Origin: Bacteroides sp.
GTDB lineage: Bacteria; Bacteroidota; Bacteroidia; Bacteroidales; Bacteroidaceae
DNA length: 18,764 nt
Direction: 5' to 3'
Assembly: GCF_030151085.1 (NCBI RefSeq)
Contig: NZ_JASLER010000017.1
Coordinates: forward strand, 1 to 18,764
The translations under genes and the position numbers were made by a program. Shown one piece after another: positions 1-8,706 of the stretch. A model generated the notes under the pieces. The model did not search any database and was not told the DNA's origin. It was given only the letters and a program-made list of their open reading frames with translations. Position 1 is the first letter of the stretch. Each line of letters starts with the position of its first letter.

Positions 1-1860
1 ATTGGTTTGTTCGGTCAACTGTATCTCGCCTACACAGAGCTTTTCTTTGCGCACTTCCTTGTCTTCTTTGGTGCTGATCCAGTCGGATAGTCGCTTCTGG
101 CGTTGCCACACCTGGATGTCGGCACCGTTGGGCTTGGCGTAATAGTTCAAAAGTACACGGTACTTGCCTTCGGGCACATCGTTCAGCATCAGGCGTACTT
201 CACCGCGTTGGCGTGTAGTCATACGGATGCCCCGTTCGTGGGTCACTTGCATTCCCCAGCCCGGTGTGAGTAGCATCAACTGTGGGAAGTAGACATGTTC
301 ACGAGGCAGATAGACTTTGCGCAGTTCATCGGTAGGCTCCATCTTGCTTTGTAGCGGACGATCGGCATAGAAGAAGGCGATGGAGGTGTAATCCACAGGG
401 AAATTGTTGCGAACTTCGCCGTGCTCCATGGCATGATAGATTTCTTTCTCGAAAGACATCTTGTCCGAGAGGAAGAAGCGGTAAGCACCGGTACGACCCA
501 TCGGAAGCGAATAGTCCAGACAACCGTGCAGAGGAAGGCTATTGCCACGATCCCAACGGTCGAGCACGGCATACCAGCCACCATTATAATAGTCTTCGGA
601 ACCCGTTCCGTGCAGACGCATCTTGTTGTCTACATACGTGCTGTCGTCGCCTTCGAAGAAGAGTGTCATGCCGGCACGCAGACCTTGTGCTTGATGAATG
701 GTGCCTACATAGTGTCCTTTCCCTTTCATATCGAGGAATTTGAAGAATTCGCCCAGTTCAGGTTTCTCACGATGCCACAGGGTGTAGAGTTTACCTTCTC
801 CTTTGGCGTTGCGCGGATTGTTGTTGTAGTACACCTTTACGTTGACCGAAATAGGGGTTTGCTCCATATCCGCACGCTTCTTGTAGATCAGCTTCATAGA
901 GGCGGATTTATCGTAGGGCATGGGCAGGTAGCAATAGTTCGCCGTTCCTTGTTTACCCATCAGCATGCCGCGCATGGCTCCTTTGCCGTATGCATAACCA
1001 AAGAAATCGGCAATAGGAGAATAGATAGCCTCAACCGCCTCGTTATCCCAAGTGGCTGAAAGGAGTACATCTTTGTATATACCTTCGAACGAACTACCTG
1101 CATCGATGGTGAAGCCAACGATACGACCCGGCTGGTTCTGCGTGAAGAAGGGTATCTCCTCGCCCGGCTTCAAGGTAAACGATTGCTCTGCGGTATTTAC
1201 ATTAGCTGATTGCCCGGTGGTGAATCCTGAAACTTCGGGGGTGATGTCCGCCCAAAGGTTGTTAACATCCGCTATCAGCGACTTATATTGCTGCGAAGGG
1301 TCGCCGTCGAAGGTCACTACATTCTTTCCCGGCAAGTTGCGGTACTGAATCTGTATGAATTCAAGCTTCGGGCCATCGAATTCAATCTTGCACGACTTCT
1401 TGTAAGTGATGGGTATGTAGCAGTAGAAGCCGCCTATCTCATTGCCGCAAACGGGCTTTAGGAAAGGATATACGTTGCCCGAGAAGAGGTCGGAGAACTT
1501 GATCTTGAAGCCGGGTTCTTTCTGCCCGTCGAAGTAGAAGTAGAGCATGTGATCGGTAGGGGTAGGCGTCCAAATGCGGTTGATGACACCGGGGCCTTCC
1601 ATTTCGGCTATTACCAGTTTGTCGCCTTCTTTACGCAAAAAGGAGTAGGTTCCGGCAAAGCCGTCGTCGTTGCCTCCGGTACGGTCATAGCTGGAGAATT
1701 GCTCTACCAGTGAGTTGGTGCGATACTCGGGGAGTTTATCCACACGCTTCAGGAGTTCCAGCTCGTCGATCCATCGATAGATGTTTTGGGCGGTAAGCGG
1801 TGTACTCATCAGGGCAAAGAGAGCCAATAGGGCAATTATGTTGTTCTTTATGATATTCAT
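1..1860 (-). CDS. GH172 (DUF2961) glycoside hydrolase, large form, C-terminus cut by window edge
   Basis: The reading frame is open from ATG at 1860 to position 1, giving 620 residues with no stop, so the C-terminus lies outside the window. A hydrophobic signal peptide spans about residues 1-24, ending in PLTAQ, which points to the periplasm or outer membrane. DUF2961 landmarks are visible: an SSYDRTGGN segment near 57-64, IAEMEGPGVINRIW near 84-97, FFEGDD near 401-406 and HGTGSEDYY near 417-425. The glutamates of EGD (about E403) and GSED (about E422) match the pair reported as catalytic in the founding GH172 alpha-fructofuranosidase. Family enzymes act on alpha-D-arabinofuranosides or alpha-D-fructofuranosides. 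This member exceeds the usual 350-430 residues: it has extra sequence around 180-250 and a further beta-rich region after about 510. It follows the GH38 gene by 36 bp, so the two are probably co-transcribed. Family call firm; substrate inferred. Confidence 0.88.
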   Translation of the reverse strand, partial: MNIIKNNIIALLALFALMSTPLTAQNIYRWIDELELLKRVDKLPEYRTNSLVEQFSSYDRTGGNDDGFAGTYSFLRKEGDKLVIAEMEGPGVINRIWTPTPTDHMLYFYFDGQKEPGFKIKFSDLFSGNVYPFLKPVCGNEIGGFYCYIPITYKKSCKIEFDGPKLEFIQIQYRNLPGKNVVTFDGDPSQQYKSLIADVNNLWADITPEVSGFTTGQSANVNTAEQSFTLKPGEEIPFFTQNQPGRIVGFTIDAGSSFEGIYKDVLLSATWDNEAVEAIYSPIADFFGYAYGKGAMRGMLMGKQGTANYCYLPMPYDKSASMKLIYKKRADMEQTPISVNVKVYYNNNPRNAKGEGKLYTLWHREKPELGEFFKFLDMKGKGHYVGTIHQAQGLRAGMTLFFEGDDSTYVDNKMRLHGTGSEDYYNGGWYAVLDRWDRGNSLPLHGCLDYSLPMGRTGAYRFFLSDKMSFEKEIYHAMEHGEVRNNFPVDYTSIAFFYADRPLQSKMEPTDELRKVYLPREHVYFPQLMLLTPGWGMQVTHERGIRMTTRQRGEVRLMLNDVPEGKYRVLLNYYAKPNGADIQVWQRQKRLSDWISTKEDKEVRKEKLCVGEIQLTEQTN

Positions 1861-1896
1861 TTTTCGTATTGTTTTTTGGGGTGTTATTCAAGGAAT

Positions 1897-4800
1897 CTAA
1901 TACAGCTCCATCTCATTTATCCGCAATACCTTCATCCCGATGTTCTGTGTAGGACGGGTAACCAGCAGACGGATATAACGTACTGTAGCAGGTTTAAAGG
2001 TACGCAACATGATGTCCGACTCGTTTCCATCCACATAGTCGAGGGTGGTCCACTCTTCGTTCAGGCTGTTGCGTCCTTGCAGGAAGCAGGAGGAGGTGAT
2101 AAACGCCTGGTCTTCGTTACCGGCATTGTACATCTTCCAACCGCTGACGCTCTTACCTTCACCTAAGTCAAAGTCGGCATAGTTCAAGGCGGCGTTTACT
2201 TCGCACCATTTGGTCTTGGTATTGCCGTCAATCATTGCCTGGGGCGTCTCACGTTCATTGATAGAACCGGAGTATCCAAGTAACTTTGCATCTCGCATCA
2301 GATTCTCTTTCTTTACTTCCGCCTCTTTCACTTGTGCTTCATTCCCTTTATTGGCTGTGCGGAACAGAGAAGTGGCAAGCTGAACCGACTTCTGACTCTC
2401 TTTGGCCAATGTAGCAGCAAAAAGAACAACCTTCTCATTTTGAGGTAGAATTACACTGGTAGCTCCAGCGGGAATATCCATACAGAACTTGAACATGTAG
2501 GTAAACTCATACGCTCTATCCTCTGTAGTAGAGTGGCGGTGTGTACCTACGTAAGCTATTTCAGCCTCTTTCAAATAACCGGCAGTATGCCCGGTATGCC
2601 CCCACTGACCCACAAAGCCGGTATAAGACGGAACAGCAAATTCAGCAGAAGAACGACCACTGCGGAAGGTAGCCTTATAATCACCATCCGTGGCAGCAGC
2701 CAGGAAGTAAAGCTTAGTATAGGTATGTCCTTTCGGCAACAAAATGGTATCACCTTTACATACCAATCCATTGGCAGCATCCTTCGGTCCGAAACGGAAC
2801 GGTACTTGATGTACATTCAGGGAGTCGGGGAAGAGTTCGGCGGCAAATGAGTAAGCTCCATCGAAGTTACCATCTCTGCGGAATTCATTAAATGAGGCAC
2901 ATTTGAGATCGTACTTCAAGGGCAGTTCGGCATAGCTATTACCATTGATGGGCAAAGCCGAAGGTTTCAAACGAACCTTATAGGTACGGATGGAGTACGG
3001 GGTGATGTTTACTTTGAGCTTATTGCCTGCAAATGAAGCGCTTCCTGCAGTCTTCTCGGTACCATCGGCTTCGGATGCACTGAGTATATCGCCAGCAAAA
3101 GTCAGTGATGCTTGCTGCGGCTTCTCGCCACCGGTTTCATAAACGCGTACCACATATTCGTCGCCTTCTTGTGCTTTCTTGAGAGCCTTGATTACTACAT
3201 TGCTGTTATCAGAAGAAACAAACGAAAACTCTTTGCCAAGTGTGCCTTTATGGGCATCCGTACGGAAAGCTTTCAACTTCTGATTGTATGCTTCAGCCTT
3301 CTGAGCAGTGGCGGCTTTATCCAAAGAACCTTCGTGGGGAATCAGGCTATAAGTAAAACAATGATGTCCGTAGTCCTGACGGTTCTGGTAAGAGTAGTTG
3401 TTTTGGGTATCTGGTGTATGCAGTAAAGTCAATCGGAGGGTGTTGTCATTGGGCTTGTCCCAGCCATACTTGCTATCGCTCAGAATAGTTACACCGCAAT
3501 TGCCACTCTTATCGGTCAAGTCAACCCATTGTTGAGCGTAAACTTCGTAGGCGAGTTCGGTATTGTTACCACGCTTCACACTACCTATGCCCAGGTCGTA
3601 AGTGGCTTCGGTATTCGTTATATTCAGCGGGAATTCTGCTTTCAGCAATGCGTTGGTCGATGCCCAATCCACTTCGTTGTAAAAGTCGATACGTTCGGCG
3701 TTGGCGCCTTCGTTGAGGTGGATGTATTGCTTGAAGAGAGATTCGCCGTACTTCTTCTCGATGCAGAGCGTCTGGCGCAGTGCTCCGTTTTCTATACGGG
3801 TAATCTTCACGTCTTCCGTAATTGATACAGGATCACGGTCGAGGGTAGCCTTCAGCACTTCCCATGCGGGCCATTCATACGACTTGTTTTCGTTGAACAG
3901 TGCCAAGCGAATACGTTTGCCTGACTTCACCAGTTCGCGGTCGTTCTTCTTGTCGAACAAGGAAACAATATCGCCTGCATGATCTAAGGATAACTTATAT
4001 ACAGAGTTTTCCAGTACACGATTATCTGTATTAGCAACAGCGGTTGCTTTACCTGAACCTGAAGAGAGACGTACATCATATACCGTATATCCGGTGGCGG
4101 GTACACTGGCTTCTATCAATAAGCGGGCTTTTCCATCGGCATAACCCAATAGTTGTGAGGCAACCTTCTTGCCCGAAGCATCGTACACCTCTACACTGCG
4201 GGGCGCCGTAGCACTGGCTATTTCTACTTCCGATAATTCAGTTACCGGATAGCCTACGGCATTGAAGAATACAACGGGAGTTCCTTTCACCCGCGTATCC
4301 ATCTGCCCGATAACGGCATTAGCCGATGAAGCAAGTGTAGCGGAGAATTGTTGCAAGGAGATCAGTTCATCGTTCCAAGAGAATTCGTATGCACGGGGAA
4401 TGCTGGTTCCCGTCAGGTCGTCGTGGAACTGATGGAATATAAAACGTTTCCAACTTTCGTCGAGCATCGCTTGGGGATATTCGGCTTGATTCAACCATTC
4501 GGCAGCTACGGATGCACGTTCGGCGGCATCACCCAGCAGTTCGTTCTGACGGTTGTAAAGCTTCATCGCGGCTTGCGAGGTGTAACAGCCTGTACCATGT
4601 ACATCCATCAGAAACTCGCCGTTGTACTGGGGCAGTTCGGGATGATTATTATAGGGCTGGTACTCTTTGTACAGTTGGTCGCTGGTGACGCTTTTAATCT
4701 TCAACGGGCCTTTGCCATCGAGGGAATTCACTACAGCGCGCACGGAGGTCAGGGTAGGTGAACCACCTACATCGCCTGTACCGTAGTAACGATAGACTTG

Positions 4801-5514
4801 ATTGAGTGGTGTACGGGTGGCAAGTTCTGCCAGTCCCTTATTCTGAGTCAAGTCTTCATCATTCCAGCGTGAATTATAATCGTAACCGTGGGCAAACATG
4901 ATGGTAGAACCGTCTACTCCTTTCCACAGACCCAAGGTGAAAGGGTACTTCTTGGTACCGAAGTGATTGCTATGAGTACGCCAGTCCAGCTTCTGCGACG
5001 AGAAGCCTATCAGTCCGCAATGGGCAGCCACGGTGGGTAGTGTCCAACCGAAACCAAAGCAGTCGGGCAAGAAGATATCGGTACTCTCTACGCCGAATTC
5101 GTTGCGGTAGTATTGTTGGCCCAACGTGACATTTCGAATAAACGACTCGATAGAAGGTACCAGCACGTCGGTAGCGTCCCAACTGGCTCCGCTGATGTGC
5201 CAACGGCCTTGCTTGATATACTTCTTCATGAATTCGTATTGCACGGGGTAATACTCCTTCATCCAGGCATACTTCACACCTCCCTCGAAGTTGAAGATAT
5301 AATCGGGGTACTGCTTCAACAAGAAGAGGTTCTGGTTGATGGTGTTCCATACATATTGTTTGATAGTAGTCTGTATGTCCCAGTTCCATTGGGTGTCCAA
5401 ATGGGCATCGGCAACCATGTAGACTTCGGCTTGCTGCTTCTGTCCGGCATTTTGGGCGTATGACCCACTTGCTAATAGCAAGGCAGAAGCCAATACGACA
5501 ATGTGTCTTTTCAT
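1897..5514 (-). CDS. GH38 alpha-mannosidase with C-terminal beta-sandwich and F5/8 type C (discoidin) modules
   Basis: This is a predicted secreted retaining alpha-mannosidase. ATG at 5514 (1205 residues) is preferred over an in-frame TTG two codons upstream. The signal peptide covers about residues 1-21, ending in SYAQ. The GH38 core starts at once: HLDTQWNWD near residues 38-46 supplies metal-binding His and Asp. PDCFGFG near 150-156 carries the Asp (about D151) expected to be the nucleophile and a metal ligand. FHDDLTGTS is the downstream metal-site motif. After the mannosidase beta domains comes a beta-sandwich-like region of about 190 residues from roughly 870. About 128 final residues resemble an F5/8 type C domain (MIDGNTKTKW, YIRLLVT), so substrate binding or anchoring is likely. 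At 1205 residues it is longer than the usual roughly 900-1050. It is the first gene after the 181-bp gap with the repeat array, and it reads into the large GH172 gene. Family call firm; linkage specificity unknown. Confidence 0.92.
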   Translation of the reverse strand: MKRHIVVLASALLLASGSYAQNAGQKQQAEVYMVADAHLDTQWNWDIQTTIKQYVWNTINQNLFLLKQYPDYIFNFEGGVKYAWMKEYYPVQYEFMKKYIKQGRWHISGASWDATDVLVPSIESFIRNVTLGQQYYRNEFGVESTDIFLPDCFGFGWTLPTVAAHCGLIGFSSQKLDWRTHSNHFGTKKYPFTLGLWKGVDGSTIMFAHGYDYNSRWNDEDLTQNKGLAELATRTPLNQVYRYYGTGDVGGSPTLTSVRAVVNSLDGKGPLKIKSVTSDQLYKEYQPYNNHPELPQYNGEFLMDVHGTGCYTSQAAMKLYNRQNELLGDAAERASVAAEWLNQAEYPQAMLDESWKRFIFHQFHDDLTGTSIPRAYEFSWNDELISLQQFSATLASSANAVIGQMDTRVKGTPVVFFNAVGYPVTELSEVEIASATAPRSVEVYDASGKKVASQLLGYADGKARLLIEASVPATGYTVYDVRLSSGSGKATAVANTDNRVLENSVYKLSLDHAGDIVSLFDKKNDRELVKSGKRIRLALFNENKSYEWPAWEVLKATLDRDPVSITEDVKITRIENGALRQTLCIEKKYGESLFKQYIHLNEGANAERIDFYNEVDWASTNALLKAEFPLNITNTEATYDLGIGSVKRGNNTELAYEVYAQQWVDLTDKSGNCGVTILSDSKYGWDKPNDNTLRLTLLHTPDTQNNYSYQNRQDYGHHCFTYSLIPHEGSLDKAATAQKAEAYNQKLKAFRTDAHKGTLGKEFSFVSSDNSNVVIKALKKAQEGDEYVVRVYETGGEKPQQASLTFAGDILSASEADGTEKTAGSASFAGNKLKVNITPYSIRTYKVRLKPSALPINGNSYAELPLKYDLKCASFNEFRRDGNFDGAYSFAAELFPDSLNVHQVPFRFGPKDAANGLVCKGDTILLPKGHTYTKLYFLAAATDGDYKATFRSGRSSAEFAVPSYTGFVGQWGHTGHTAGYLKEAEIAYVGTHRHSTTEDRAYEFTYMFKFCMDIPAGATSVILPQNEKVVLFAATLAKESQKSVQLATSLFRTANKGNEAQVKEAEVKKENLMRDAKLLGYSGSINERETPQAMIDGNTKTKWCEVNAALNYADFDLGEGKSVSGWKMYNAGNEDQAFITSSCFLQGRNSLNEEWTTLDYVDGNESDIMLRTFKPATVRYIRLLVTRPTQNIGMKVLRINEMELY

Positions 5515-5539
5515 TTTCAATGTTTATCTGTATTAATTG

Positions 5540-5562
5540 CCCTTCAGACTATTCTGAAAGGG
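5540..5562 (-). promoter_or_regulatory. Small hairpin in the leader of the GH38 gene
   Basis: CCCTTCAGA (5540-5548) and TCTGAAAGGG (5553-5562) are inverted copies, apart from one extra A in the right copy, separated by the four bases CTAT. In the GH38 transcript they would form a stem of nine pairs with one bulge and a four-base loop, about 25 nt upstream of the ATG at 5514. No U-run follows in the direction of transcription (the next bases are CAATTAATACAG), so it is not a convincing terminator. A role in mRNA stability or translation control is possible but is inference. Confidence 0.4.
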
Positions 5563-5569
5563 GATTGCT

Positions 5570-5673
5570 GGAAGTTAACTTCCAGTCTGCTGGATATATA
5601 CATCCAACGTGCGGCATCTATATATCCAGCAGATTGGCTATATACATCCAGTAAACTGAATATATATAGCCTG
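5570..5673 (-). repeat. Five-unit array of 16-17-bp quasi-palindromic repeats, about 22-bp pitch, upstream of the GH38 gene
   Basis: Five related units occupy 5570-5585, 5592-5607, 5613-5629, 5636-5651 and 5658-5673. On the plus strand four of the five read GG, then an A/T-rich core (TATATA in three of these four), then TCCAG/TCCAA. The outermost, 5658-5673, is the most divergent. Starts are 22, 21, 23 and 22 bp apart with 5-6-bp dissimilar spacers, so all units lie on roughly the same face of the helix at two-turn intervals. The first unit sits in a perfect 18-bp palindrome (5568-5585, centre GTTAAC). Units pair with each other: 5587-5600 is an exact 14-bp inverted copy of 5619-5632 (15 bp with the flanking T-A), and 5636-5644 of 5663-5671, each with an 18-nt loop. 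This fits an operator array for a dimeric regulator or a folded mRNA leader; no regulator is in the window. I found no obvious match to the Bacteroides promoter (TTTG, TAnnTTTG) here. Confidence 0.7.
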
Positions 5674-5695
5674 AGAACGGCCTATTCAATCGTGC

Positions 5696-8677
5696 TTATT
5701 CTTTAATGTCATAGCGCTTTACGTCAATAGTTCCGTAAACAACATCCAAGGAAGGCTTTCCATTTTTCAGCTCAATAGTACCAAAGCCCGTGGCAGTACT
5801 GATGAAACTCTTGAAATCACCTACTTTTGAATCGATGTACATGGTTTTGGTAACTGCATCGTATCTTGCTCCGGTAAGTCCCTGCAACATGCCATAACTT
5901 GCCATGGCACGTGCATACCAGTGTCCGCACTCTATTTCGTCGAATGGATTGCGCACTCTGCCGTCATAGCGTTTGCGGCATTCACGAACAATATCCAAAC
6001 CTTTCTCTACCTCACCTTTCAACATCAAGTGACTGGCTACTTGGTATTCGATTCCCGTCCACACTTCATTGCTATAAACGAAAGGCAATGATAAAGCACC
6101 ACCTTTAGGCCAAGTGCAGAGCAGCAGACCACCTTCATTGCCACAAGCGTATGCGGGACGTTGCGGGTTGTAATGGTCGGTCAGATCATTCTTCAAGTTA
6201 TACTTATGTATGGATACGAGATGACTCTTTACTTTTTCATTATCCACTACCTCGTTCAACCCACATACCGAGGCCATCCACATGCCCAGAATACCATCGG
6301 ACAAGCATCCGGTTCCATATTGATATTTCGGTCCTTCGGCTTTAAGTAGCTTCAATGCTTCGTCCGAATAGCTTCCTCCAAAAGACATTACGTTTACAGG
6401 ATTGGGAGCTTCAAGACCTTCCCACTGAATCTTCTGAATGAAGTATTCGCCATCGTAAAGGGCGGTTTCCATATACTTCTTGCCTTTCGCCAGCAAAGTT
6501 TCATATTCCTTGGAAGGCTGTTTCAACGTCTTGCTCATTTCCACCATAGCGGTCAAGGCTCCCAGGTAGAAGCTGGTGCACATACCGTTCGGTCCCCAGA
6601 ACTCGATATCGTAAGTATTATGATGAGGTTCTTCTACAATGCCTTTGTGCTTGGGGTCCCAAGTGCGGATGCAATAGTCAAGGCTTGCCTTTACTGCGGG
6701 ATAAAGTGCTTTCATCCACTGCGTATCACCACTGACACGCCATTCGCGATAGACTTTCATGATACCACCCAACTGACCATCGGCAGCGGCATGGAAGCTA
6801 TGAGGAGGTGTAGAGATAGGCATATTGGCACGGAAGGTTTGATGTCCTTCGGCGTTCTGACTTACATTAAACTCCGTTTCGCGCAAGGTGCGTTCCATAG
6901 CCGGGAACAGATGGGATAAAGCCTGTGCATAGTTCCATACATGCGTGCAACTACCGTGGCATGAACCTACCTGATCGGCACAACCTTCCCACGCCCAAAA
7001 ACGTCCGTCCCATTGACGCAACACGGTGGGCGACTTCAAGATAGTAAGATTGGCAGCAACAGCTTCTATTACTTCAGCCGGCAGAGTGGAATCATAGAAT
7101 GCATGGCAGAACAATTCACTATTCTTCTTCAAGGTAGCACAGTTGGCATTCCAATACTGTATCACTTCATTCAGATTCTTGAAACGTTCGGAATACCAAG
7201 GGCGATAGGTTGACTCACCGTCTTCCGCCTCGGCTACAAACTTCTTTTCGTCGGCAGAAGAGTCTATTGTATGCCATTCACCCCATCCCTGTCCTTCAAA
7301 ATCGGCCAACAAAGTAGCTGTGGAAGACAAGGCTCTGAGATCTTCTTCTTTATTGTTCGTCAACACAAATTGGTCGGCAAGGACATGTCCCCAAGGATGA
7401 ACATCCAAATCAATCACTTTAATGCAGGCCTTCTTTCCTTGATAAGCCTTCAAGTCCCATACAGCTTCATTCAATGTCTCGGACATGTTTCCAACTGCTG
7501 TCTGTACAATCTTGCCGTCCACTACCAGATTAACGGAAGTGCGGTCTGCCTGATTGCCTCCACCTACGAGGAACTTCAAATATCTTTTATCTATCTTGAA
7601 TTCGGGAGATTGTATAATCCCCATCAAGCCATCACCCCCTTGTTCGAAGGAGTTCAGTAATTGTTTTCCCGCATAACCGATCACCGTTTGCTGACCTGCG
7701 GCTGTGCCTTTGGAAGGATTGCCGGTGAATGCTTTGCCCGTCTTACGGGCTACACCGATAGAAAGATCCGAATCGGGCAGATACCAGCAGAAATTCACTT
7801 TAACGGTTTTCGTTTCACCCGGTTGCAAAGTGAGCGGAACATAAACGGATGCTCCGGGTGCGGCCTCTTTTACAGGTTGATTATCGGGCATCTTTCCATA
7901 TCGGATGTTGTCCCAAAGCACCGTCTGAGGATCGAACCATGCACCGCGAAACCAGCAATGATCCACTACCGCTGCGTCATTGTCTACATAGATAGCCAGT
8001 CCGCCGTTATCGGAATCATTCAATACAAAGCCGTTCTTTGTACTCTGTATAGCACCCCTACCGTCTACAAAGTTTCTTGTGTTATAGGAAAAGACCGTTT
8101 CGATGGATTTACCGGTGGTATTTGTAAACTGATACTCCAATACACCGACGGGCAGACTGGAATTATTCTCATCCGTAGGGATGAAAGGACTCCAACCTAC
8201 AATCTTTACATCCAGAGGAACATCCTTATCTTTCAAATCTATGGTTGCAAAAGGGAAGCGGGTCTGAAATACCGCCTCTTCAAAGCGGGGCAATCCGTAT
8301 GTCTTGTCTCCCCTACCCAGCCCGCTCTGAACGGGACCGAATAGTTTCCAGTCAGGCACTTGTCCTTCGAGCACCTTCGTCCCTTGTGCGGCACCTTTCA
8401 CGTGAATAGCCGCAAAAGTATAAGGTTCGTTCATCAAATCGGGATGATGATGAAGCGATACGTGTGAGATGGCTCCGGTACCCTCCAGGCAGAACATGCC
8501 TGCTCCCATACCGCCGATGGGAAAAGCAATGCGGTTGAGGTATTCGTTGCGATACTCACTGTTGAATTCTCTGTTTGATTTCCCGAAGTTAGAAGCTTCG
8601 GATTGAGGCATTGCCTGAACCGGCAATAGCGTTGCCATGTTTAGCAAAGCTAATAAAGATAGTGTCTTTCTTACCAT
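5696..8677 (-). CDS. GH116 family glycoside hydrolase with inserted CBM-like domain
   Basis: This 993-residue protein starts at ATG 8677 and has a signal peptide of about 22 residues (ending LLPVQA). The N-terminal GH116 beta-sandwich begins with NRIAFPIGGMGAGMF near 48-62. A beta-rich module intervenes at about 332-440 (LVGGGN near 370, WGHVLADQF near 429-437). It resembles accessory domains in GH32-type and planctomycete proteins and looks inserted between the sandwich and the (alpha/alpha)6 catalytic half. That half, from about 500, has EEPHHNTYD (682-690), whose Glu is the likely nucleophile, and GCLSDGILG (790-798), whose D794 is the likely acid/base. Known GH116 activities include beta-glucosidase, beta-xylosidase, glucosylceramidase and, as I recall, exo-beta-D-arabinofuranosidase. 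The last fits the neighbouring GH172 genes, but linkage cannot be read from sequence. It starts 29 bp after the preceding gene's stop codon, so co-transcription is likely. Confidence 0.87.
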   Translation of the reverse strand: MVRKTLSLLALLNMATLLPVQAMPQSEASNFGKSNREFNSEYRNEYLNRIAFPIGGMGAGMFCLEGTGAISHVSLHHHPDLMNEPYTFAAIHVKGAAQGTKVLEGQVPDWKLFGPVQSGLGRGDKTYGLPRFEEAVFQTRFPFATIDLKDKDVPLDVKIVGWSPFIPTDENNSSLPVGVLEYQFTNTTGKSIETVFSYNTRNFVDGRGAIQSTKNGFVLNDSDNGGLAIYVDNDAAVVDHCWFRGAWFDPQTVLWDNIRYGKMPDNQPVKEAAPGASVYVPLTLQPGETKTVKVNFCWYLPDSDLSIGVARKTGKAFTGNPSKGTAAGQQTVIGYAGKQLLNSFEQGGDGLMGIIQSPEFKIDKRYLKFLVGGGNQADRTSVNLVVDGKIVQTAVGNMSETLNEAVWDLKAYQGKKACIKVIDLDVHPWGHVLADQFVLTNNKEEDLRALSSTATLLADFEGQGWGEWHTIDSSADEKKFVAEAEDGESTYRPWYSERFKNLNEVIQYWNANCATLKKNSELFCHAFYDSTLPAEVIEAVAANLTILKSPTVLRQWDGRFWAWEGCADQVGSCHGSCTHVWNYAQALSHLFPAMERTLRETEFNVSQNAEGHQTFRANMPISTPPHSFHAAADGQLGGIMKVYREWRVSGDTQWMKALYPAVKASLDYCIRTWDPKHKGIVEEPHHNTYDIEFWGPNGMCTSFYLGALTAMVEMSKTLKQPSKEYETLLAKGKKYMETALYDGEYFIQKIQWEGLEAPNPVNVMSFGGSYSDEALKLLKAEGPKYQYGTGCLSDGILGMWMASVCGLNEVVDNEKVKSHLVSIHKYNLKNDLTDHYNPQRPAYACGNEGGLLLCTWPKGGALSLPFVYSNEVWTGIEYQVASHLMLKGEVEKGLDIVRECRKRYDGRVRNPFDEIECGHWYARAMASYGMLQGLTGARYDAVTKTMYIDSKVGDFKSFISTATGFGTIELKNGKPSLDVVYGTIDVKRYDIKE

Positions 8678-8706
8678 GGTGTTATTGTTGTTTAAGTGTT
8701 TGTCAA

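Noticed and set aside
421..1059. Plus-strand open frame of 212 residues opposite the large GH172 gene
   Set aside because: It lies antisense to a clear family gene, its translation has no recognisable motif, and every other gene is on the minus strand.
5515..5520. TTG at 5520 as start of the GH38 gene
   Set aside because: ATG two codons downstream (5514) gives a normal signal peptide; TTG starts are uncommon and nothing favours it here.
5570..5673. Repeat array as a CRISPR array
   Set aside because: Repeats are only 16-17 bp and imperfect, and the spacers are 5-6 bp, far too short; no cas genes are nearby.
5460..5706. Short plus-strand open frames across the gap upstream of the GH38 gene
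   Set aside because: Their translation simply reads through the tandem repeats and ends of neighbouring genes; there is no start signal or protein-like pattern.
7661..8344. Plus-strand open frame of 227 residues opposite the GH116 gene
   Set aside because: It is the complement of conserved GH116 coding sequence; its composition (scattered Cys, Arg, Ile) is typical of an antisense shadow.
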